Source of the DNA: Deinococcus multiflagellatus
GTDB lineage: Bacteria > Deinococcota > Deinococci > Deinococcales > Deinococcaceae
Assembly: GCF_020166415.1 (NCBI RefSeq)
Contig: NZ_JAIQXV010000021.1
Coordinates: 14,962-78,961 of the forward strand
Direction: 5' to 3'
DNA: 64,000 nucleotides
In this document: in pieces, positions 59,369-64,000 of the stretch
Layout of the letters: every line of letters begins with the position of its first letter
Numbering within the stretch: position 1 is the first letter of the stretch
Notes under the pieces: model-generated
Seen by the model: only the letters and a program-made list of their open reading frames with translations
What the model was told of the DNA's origin: nothing
Database searches by the model: none
Made by a program: the position numbers and the translations under genes

Positions 59369-59614
59369 ATGACTGGACAAGATCAGATCAGAGAGCATAT
59401 GCCCGTTGTTTGCGCCGATGGTCAGCCCCATGGCCAGGTGGACCGTCTGGACGGCGAGTACATCAAGCTCACCAAGGACGAGTCCGGCCAGCATCACTGG
59501 CTTCCGCTGAGCGCGGTGGATCACGTGGATGAGCATGTCCACCTCAACCTGAGTCACGCCCAAGTGCATCAGCAGTGGCTGAGTGTAGACCCCCATCCCG
59601 AGCACCGGCAGTAA
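59369..59614 (+). CDS. DUF2171 protein
   Basis: An 81-residue protein of the DUF2171 (PRC-barrel-like) family: IREHMPVVCADGQPHGQVDRL, given here as its start IREHMPVVCADG, then YIKLTKDESGQHHWLPLSAVD. The family is common in Deinococcus and has no known role. CAGGAGG precedes the ATG. Divergent from zntA. Confidence 0.82.
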   Translation: MTGQDQIREHMPVVCADGQPHGQVDRLDGEYIKLTKDESGQHHWLPLSAVDHVDEHVHLNLSHAQVHQQWLSVDPHPEHRQ

Positions 59615-59625
59615 AAGGCTGGGCG

Positions 59626-59656
59626 GAGCGGCGACCGAAGTCAACGGTCGCCGCTC
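59626..59656. terminator. Bidirectional terminator overlapping the ccmH stop codon
   Basis: GAGCGGCGACCG and CGGTCGCCGCTC form a 12-bp stem with a 7-nt loop. The right arm lies in the last codons of ccmH, so the hairpin is partly coding. Confidence 0.75.
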
Positions 59657-60090
59657 TCTGATGGCCGCGTGGCCTGACGCACCTGGGCGAGATATGGATC
59701 GGTCGCTGTGCGTGGCCCCCGCCTCGTCTGCCGGAAGTGCAAGGTGCGCCAGAAGTGCACGGCCCCTGCCCCCAGGGCCAGGAACGGCATCCCCCAGAGC
59801 ACCAGATTCAGCCCCTGCTTCGGTGGTTTCAACAGAACGGCGCGGCCGTACCGCGACACCATCCACTCGTCAATCTCGCGCTGACTTCGACCCGCTTTGA
59901 CCTGTTCACGAACCTCCCGCCGCATCTGAACGCTCAGTGCGTCGCCGCTCTCGGTGATGGGCAGGCCGGTGCACGTTGGACAGCGCAGCTCTGCTCCGAT
60001 CTGGCGCACCTGCGCCTCCTGTGCGGGGGTGAGGGCTGTCGCAGCTGGCAGCGTGCTGCTGAGCAGAAGCCATGAGGCGGTTCGTCTCAT
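59641..60090 (-). CDS. ccmH: CcmH/NrfF-type cytochrome c biogenesis protein
   Basis: A 149-residue membrane-anchored thiol protein. Signal peptide, then [14 protein letters not shown] (Cys 36 and 39), the CcmH redox motif that reduces apocytochrome c, then one helix (about 95-112). The ATG overlaps the CcmG stop. Only CcmG and CcmH of the cytochrome c system are in this window. Confidence 0.9.
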   Translation of the reverse strand: MRRTASWLLLSSTLPAATALTPAQEAQVRQIGAELRCPTCTGLPITESGDALSVQMRREVREQVKAGRSQREIDEWMVSRYGRAVLLKPPKQGLNLVLWGMPFLALGAGAVHFWRTLHFRQTRRGPRTATDPYLAQVRQATRPSESGDR

Positions 60091-60638
60091 GGCCAGTTGA
60101 TCCCGATGCGGCGCAGGCCTTCACTTAACCGGGCCGTGGTGAGCCCGCCCCGGTCGACACTGCGGACGATGCCTTCCCGGTCAATGAAAAACGTTTCCGG
60201 TACGCCGCTGACGCCGTAATTGATGGCCGTGCGGGCGCCTGGATCAATCAAGCTGGGGTAGGCCAGGGCGTACGCCCGAATGAAGTCACGGGCCTTTTGC
60301 AGTTCCGGCTCCTGAAACGAGATGCCCAGGACCGCAAGGCCCTGGTCACTCTGGGTTTCACTCAATGAGCGCAGCAGTGGCGCTTCGTCGCGGCACGGCA
60401 CGCACCAGGAGGCCCAGAAGTTCACCACGACGGGGCGGCCCTTCAGGCTGGTCAACCGGACCTCCACGCCGTCCAGGCTGCGCAGGGTAAAGGCAGGGGC
60501 GGGCTTGTCCAGCAGGGGGCTCCCAGCTTTCCCTGAGCGGTCAGGGCGCGTCAGGGCCGCGACCAGCATGATCACCAGCACGGCCGCTATGACCGGCGGC
60601 AGCCAGCGGCGCCAATTGGCCAGCGTCCTACCCGACAT
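60087..60638 (-). CDS. CcmG/DsbE-type membrane thioredoxin
   Basis: A 183-residue TlpA/DsbE-like protein. One N-terminal helix (residues 14-32), then WCVPC (near 76-80), DEAPLLRSL and the cis-Pro loop GVPETFFID. Such proteins keep CcmH or other secreted thiols reduced. ATG 60638 has AGGAGAGG upstream; the frame is open 8 more codons. Two-gene operon with ccmH. Confidence 0.88.
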   Translation of the reverse strand: MSGRTLANWRRWLPPVIAAVLVIMLVAALTRPDRSGKAGSPLLDKPAPAFTLRSLDGVEVRLTSLKGRPVVVNFWASWCVPCRDEAPLLRSLSETQSDQGLAVLGISFQEPELQKARDFIRAYALAYPSLIDPGARTAINYGVSGVPETFFIDREGIVRSVDRGGLTTARLSEGLRRIGINWP

Positions 60639-60763
60639 GTCGCCTCTCCTGGGAAGGTCCACAACACCGCCTCAAACGTATGTCTGCAAATATATTCATG
60701 CATACAGCCTATGACGGGGGTGTGCTGCCGCCAAGGACAGCTGCCTCTGCTGGAGATGAACCG
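60639..60763 (-). promoter_or_regulatory. AT-rich promoter region with operator-like palindrome
   Basis: The spacer before ccmG contains TGCAAATATATTCATGCA (60686-60703 approximately) with TATG/CATA flanks, an AT-rich imperfect palindrome of the ArsR/SmtB kind in otherwise GC-rich DNA. It suggests metal control of ccmGH; this is a guess from base composition and symmetry. Confidence 0.4.
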
Positions 60764-62239
60764 TCAATCGGCGAGTCGCCAGGTCAGCCAGCGCTGGCGA
60801 CCCCACATCAGGGCGAGGCCGATGCCGGCCAGCAGCGGCACCCAGTCACCCCAGCGAACCAACAGGGTGCGGGTTTCAGCGAGACCGTAGGGCGCGGTGA
60901 ATGCGCCCGCCACACCCCGGGGAAAGCGGGCCACCACCTGGCCCTGAGGGTTGACCGCCGCACTGATGCCGTCGTTGCCGGCCCGCACCCACCAGCGCCG
61001 GGTTTCAATGGCGCGCACGCGGCCCATCTGGAAGTGCTGCTCCGCGCCAGTGGACGGACCAAACCAGGCGTCGTTCGACGCCGTCACCAGCAGATTGGCC
61101 CCCTGGGTCACCAGGGCGCGGGCCACGCCTGGAAAGGTGGACTCGTAGCAGATCAGGACACCAGCCCGGAGGGGGCCCAGGATCAGGGGCTGTGTGGTGG
61201 TGCCAGGCACTGTGCCGGTCAAGGGCGGGAGGCCCAACCCCGCGAACACCGCGCGATACACTCCGTTCAGGGCGGCGCGGGCCGGAAAGAATTCCCCAAA
61301 GGGCACGAGTCGCCGTTTGTCCTGGCGGCCCAACGTCTGTCCCGCCTGCACCGCGTACACACTGTTGCGCAGGCCAGCGTCCTGGGTGGGGGCACCCAGG
61401 AGCAGGGGCACTGGCACGGCCGCGAGCGCGCGGCGGACAGGCGCCGTGGTGGGGGCCTGCGGGGCGGCCGTTTCCGGCCAGACGACCAGGGAGGCGGGCG
61501 CCGCGCGCAGGCCAGCGGCCGTCAGAGTCAGGTAGTGCGTCAGTTCTTCCGTGCGGCGACCTGCTGCTTTGAGCCGGGGGTCGATGTTGCCCTGGACCAG
61601 CAGGACCTGCTGTGTGCTGTCAGGCGCGGCTGGGCGGGTCAGGCCGTAGCCTGCGGCCAGCAGCACCGCACCCAGCACCGCGCTTTGTCCCAAACCCCGC
61701 CCCGACACCAGGGCAGCCGCACTCAAAGCCACCAGCAGGCCCACCAGGGCAATGCCCCCCAGGTCCGCCACCTGCACCAGGGGCGTCTGCGCCCAGGCGT
61801 AGCCCAGGCTGCCCCAGGTGAACCCAAATGGGCCGGCGGCGCGCAGCGCGTCCATGACCGTCCAGGCCAGGGGCAAGCCCCACAGCGTGGCAGAACCCAG
61901 GAGCCGGCGGGTCAGGGCAGCGGTCAGCCCCCACAGGCTGGCCAGCAGGGCGATGAGCAGGACACTCAGGATGACCGCACCCGGGCCCAGAAAGTCCGAA
62001 AGGCTGCTGGGCAGCCACAACAGGTGGGCGGCGAAGAACCCGGCGCCGAAGAGCCAGGTGAGTTTGAACGTGTCGGTGGGGGGGCGCCGCGTGATCTCAC
62101 GGAAGAGCAGGGCCAGGGGCAAGGGGGCGAGCCAGCTCCAGCTCGAGACGAGAAACCCCAGACCGAGCACGCCACCCAGCGCCGCCCAAGCCACATCGGA
62201 ACGCCAGACGCAGCGGACTGGGACGGGCCAGGAACGCAT
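60764..62239 (-). CDS. lnt: Apolipoprotein N-acyltransferase, second copy
   Basis: A 491-residue membrane enzyme like that at 46264. Triad: Glu in VVWPETAAP, Lys in RQDKRRLVPFGEFFP and Cys in ICYESTFP. ATG 62239 has GAAAGGAGAG upstream; a GTG five codons earlier is inside that site. It follows the M23-type gene by 27 nt. The two lnt proteins are clearly homologous but well diverged, so they were probably acquired separately. Confidence 0.92.
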   Translation of the reverse strand: MRSWPVPVRCVWRSDVAWAALGGVLGLGFLVSSWSWLAPLPLALLFREITRRPPTDTFKLTWLFGAGFFAAHLLWLPSSLSDFLGPGAVILSVLLIALLASLWGLTAALTRRLLGSATLWGLPLAWTVMDALRAAGPFGFTWGSLGYAWAQTPLVQVADLGGIALVGLLVALSAAALVSGRGLGQSAVLGAVLLAAGYGLTRPAAPDSTQQVLLVQGNIDPRLKAAGRRTEELTHYLTLTAAGLRAAPASLVVWPETAAPQAPTTAPVRRALAAVPVPLLLGAPTQDAGLRNSVYAVQAGQTLGRQDKRRLVPFGEFFPARAALNGVYRAVFAGLGLPPLTGTVPGTTTQPLILGPLRAGVLICYESTFPGVARALVTQGANLLVTASNDAWFGPSTGAEQHFQMGRVRAIETRRWWVRAGNDGISAAVNPQGQVVARFPRGVAGAFTAPYGLAETRTLLVRWGDWVPLLAGIGLALMWGRQRWLTWRLAD

Positions 62240-62266
62240 CCTCTCTCCTTTCACATCTGTTCAGAT

Positions 62267-62875
62267 TTAAAAGAGACCGTACGGGTTCACGGGAATGCCT
62301 GCCTGATAGACGCGGAAATCGAGATGGGGCCCGGTGCTGTTGCCCGTGCTGCCCACACGCGCGATGACCTGTCCCGTGACCACCTGCTGGCCCGTACGCA
62401 CCAGATTGACGCTGTTGTGGCTGTACCGGGTGGTCAGGCCGCCCGCATGCTCCAGCACGATGGTCCAGCCCCACCCGTTGCGCGCATCAAAGACCGCGCT
62501 CTTGACGGTGCCGGCCATGGTCGCGCGGATGGGCGTACCGGTGGGGGCGGCCAGGTCCAGCCCCCCATGCTGGGCATTAAAAGGCGTGGTCAGACGGCCC
62601 TGAACGGGCGGCACCGCGCTGACGCGCACCGAGGCGGCGCGGACGGTCACCCCAGGAGTTGAGGCCGGCCGGGTGGGCAGCGTCAGCTTCTGACCGACCC
62701 GGAGCTGGTTGGCACGCACACTTGGATTGATCTGGAGCAGGGCCGTGACCGTGGTGCCATGGCGCGCCGCAAGGCTGGACAGGGTGTCGCCCGCTTTGAC
62801 GGTGATGCTGGCGGCCGAGCCCAGAGAGATCAAGACCGCCGCCATGAGCGCCGCGCCAAACATGTGAATCCGCAT
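62267..62875 (-). CDS. Secreted LysM + M23 peptidase-like protein
   Basis: A 202-residue exported protein, paralogue of that at 36050. Signal peptide (FGAALMAAVLISLGSA), LysM (VKAGDTLSSLAARHGTTVTAL) and M23 domain ([26 protein letters not shown]). As in the paralogue the third zinc ligand is Asp (HLD). ATG 62875 lies 11 nt after TACATT. Cotranscribed with lnt. Confidence 0.87.
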   Translation of the reverse strand: MRIHMFGAALMAAVLISLGSAASITVKAGDTLSSLAARHGTTVTALLQINPSVRANQLRVGQKLTLPTRPASTPGVTVRAASVRVSAVPPVQGRLTTPFNAQHGGLDLAAPTGTPIRATMAGTVKSAVFDARNGWGWTIVLEHAGGLTTRYSHNSVNLVRTGQQVVTGQVIARVGSTGNSTGPHLDFRVYQAGIPVNPYGLF

Positions 62876-63005
62876 AAGACGGCGTGAATGTATCAAGTGG
62901 CTTGGACCAAAGGATGAGCAGCAATTCATAGATCACACGCAGGGCGTGGGCTGTCGCTTGGGCCGCTCCGGTACAGAGGCTGTGGGCCGGCACGCAGCCA
63001 GAAAT

Positions 63006-63035
63006 GAGACGAGGCCCCACATGGGGCCTCGTCTC
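63006..63035 (-). terminator. Terminator after dsbA-like gene
   Basis: GAGACGAGGCCCC and GGGGCCTCGTCTC form a perfect 13-bp stem with an ACAT loop, 27 nt after the stop on the minus strand. Confidence 0.8.
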
Positions 63036-63061
63036 TGCGCATCTTGATGGGTTGCTCGCGG

Positions 63062-63721
63062 TTACTTGACCCCCTCCTGAATGGCCGCCTCCAGCGCCTG
63101 CACACTGAGCTGCTCAAGCCGCTGCCCATTCACGAAGAACGTGGGTGTGCCGCTGACCCCGAGGGCCACGCCGTCCTGCCGGTCGCGTTCAACCAGGTCC
63201 CGCACTTCTTTTGACTCCAGGCTGCGCTGCACCTGCGCGCGGTCCAGGCCCAGGTTCGCGGCGTAGTCCAGGAATTTGCTGGTCTGTGGAGTCTGCTGCT
63301 CGCCCCACTCGGACTGCTTAGTAAACAGGTAATCCCGGGCTCGCCAGCGTTTGGCCTCATCTTCTTTGGCGGCTGCCTCAATCAGACCCGCGGCGAGGAC
63401 GGAGTTGCTGTGCAGCGGAAAATAGCGCGCGACCAGACGTACCTGACCGTCGTACTTCTCCAGCAACTTCATCAGGTCCGGTTCAATGGCCCGGCAGGCT
63501 TCGCATTCCGGGTCAAAGAATTCCACGATGGTGACGTTGGCGTCGGCGGGGCCCAGGGCAGGGCTGTCGGCGCGGATGAGGCGTTCACTGGCGTCGGCCA
63601 GCAGGGCGGCGGCCTGTGACGTGCCCCGGTTGGCCAGGCTCAGGACCACGATGGTGGCCAGGACAGCGAGCGCGCCGAGGGCCAGCAGAAGGACGGGGGC
63701 TTTCTTGGAGGACTGTGTCAT
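63062..63721 (-). CDS. DsbA-family membrane-anchored oxidoreductase (BdbD-like)
   Basis: A 219-residue thioredoxin-fold protein with an N-terminal helix (residues 10-29), active site DPECEACRA (Cys near 72 and 75) and cis-Pro loop GTPTFFVNG near 190. It introduces disulfides into exported proteins. The start ATG 63721 overlaps the stop of the DsbB-like gene, so the pair is coupled. Confidence 0.9.
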   Translation of the reverse strand: MTQSSKKAPVLLLALGALAVLATIVVLSLANRGTSQAAALLADASERLIRADSPALGPADANVTIVEFFDPECEACRAIEPDLMKLLEKYDGQVRLVARYFPLHSNSVLAAGLIEAAAKEDEAKRWRARDYLFTKQSEWGEQQTPQTSKFLDYAANLGLDRAQVQRSLESKEVRDLVERDRQDGVALGVSGTPTFFVNGQRLEQLSVQALEAAIQEGVK

Positions 63722-64000
63722 GATGTACCTCGGGGTTTGGAGAGCAGCAGGCTGAGGGTGATGACGGTGAAAGCACTCAGGCTGAGCAGGGGAATCGTGA
63801 TGAATCCCAGCCACTCAATCTGCCGGGCGGTGCAGGACACGCCGGCCGCGCACTGCGTGAGGCCTTCGGGAATGACGCCGTAGTACAGCAGGTTGTGGTA
63901 CGCGGCGATCAGCAGGCCCGTAACGGAGAAAGGGAGGCTGTAGGCGCGCAGGCGAGAGTCATGCGTCAACAGACCGACCAAGAGCACGAACACCAGCGGA
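63718..64000 (-). CDS. DsbB/BdbC-type disulfide reoxidant, N-terminus outside window
   Basis: The last 93 codons of a four-helix membrane protein that reoxidises DsbA with quinone. The second Cys pair is in LTQCAAGVSCTARQI, and helices LPFSVTGLLIAAYHNLLYYG and GFITIPLLSLSAFTVITLSL follow the family. The frame runs off the right edge; the first CxxC pair must lie beyond it. Confidence 0.85.
   Translation of the reverse strand, partial: PLVFVLLVGLLTHDSRLRAYSLPFSVTGLLIAAYHNLLYYGVIPEGLTQCAAGVSCTARQIEWLGFITIPLLSLSAFTVITLSLLLSKPRGTS

Overview
The window looks like an accessory region (plasmid, megaplasmid or island) of a Deinococcus-type bacterium. It is GC-rich. Many genes start 6-7 nt after a TANNNT -10 hexamer, the leaderless promoter layout known from Deinococcus. 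The CsoR-type regulator carries the Cys-His-His ligand set known from Thermus. The assignment is inference; there is no rRNA, tRNA or replication gene here to confirm it. No intact transposase or CRISPR array was seen.

Layout. 1-9.4 kb: an unrecognised protein cut by the left edge, a secreted 5'-nucleotidase-type phosphoesterase, a sensor kinase divergent from a DUF305 protein, a UspA pair, an MscS channel and an orphan response regulator. 10.4-22.2 kb: an envelope block with a PepSY protein, three PAP2 phosphatases, DedA, a two-component system, an esterase lipoprotein, a PIG-L deacetylase, a penicillin-binding protein and an MFS/ArsR pair. 22.8-28.0 kb: a VIT-like iron transporter, CrcB, and a CstR-controlled persulfide/thiosulfate operon. 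28-34 kb: gene remnants, a methyltransferase/Rrf2 pair, then a response regulator and a P1B ATPase with an unusual CPD motif. 34.8-44.6 kb: copper handling (Csp four-helix protein, DUF305, CopA, CopZ, CsoR, glutaredoxin) mixed with M23 and C39 peptidases and a secreted hydrolase. 44.8-50 kb: a decaying stretch with a truncated C39 gene, a nuclease-like gene and a CadD gene each interrupted by one stop, a kinase remnant, plus an intact lnt and a lipoprotein propeller. 50-64 kb: a second PBP, lgt, a long minus-strand zinc/cadmium operon (zntA, glutaredoxin, lspA, DUF3105, DUF305, CDF, SCO, CadC-type ArsR), CcmG/CcmH, a second lnt, a third M23 protein and a DsbA/DsbB pair.

The most interesting signal is a shared promoter architecture in front of twelve of these genes. 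An 11-bp-period direct repeat of TTTACA or TATACC type lies so that exactly 20 nt separate its first hexamer from a (T/C)ANNNT-like -10 element. This resembles a PhoB box. The promoters drive copper genes (CPD ATPase, Csp/DUF305, DUF305), envelope genes (two PAP2, DedA, PepSY, two M23 routes, Lnt, PBP, lipoprotein) and a response regulator gene itself. They fall into two flavours, each centred on one of the window's OmpR/PhoB-type regulators. The sequence therefore suggests a metal-plus-envelope regulon that ties copper export and storage to lipoprotein maturation and wall remodelling.
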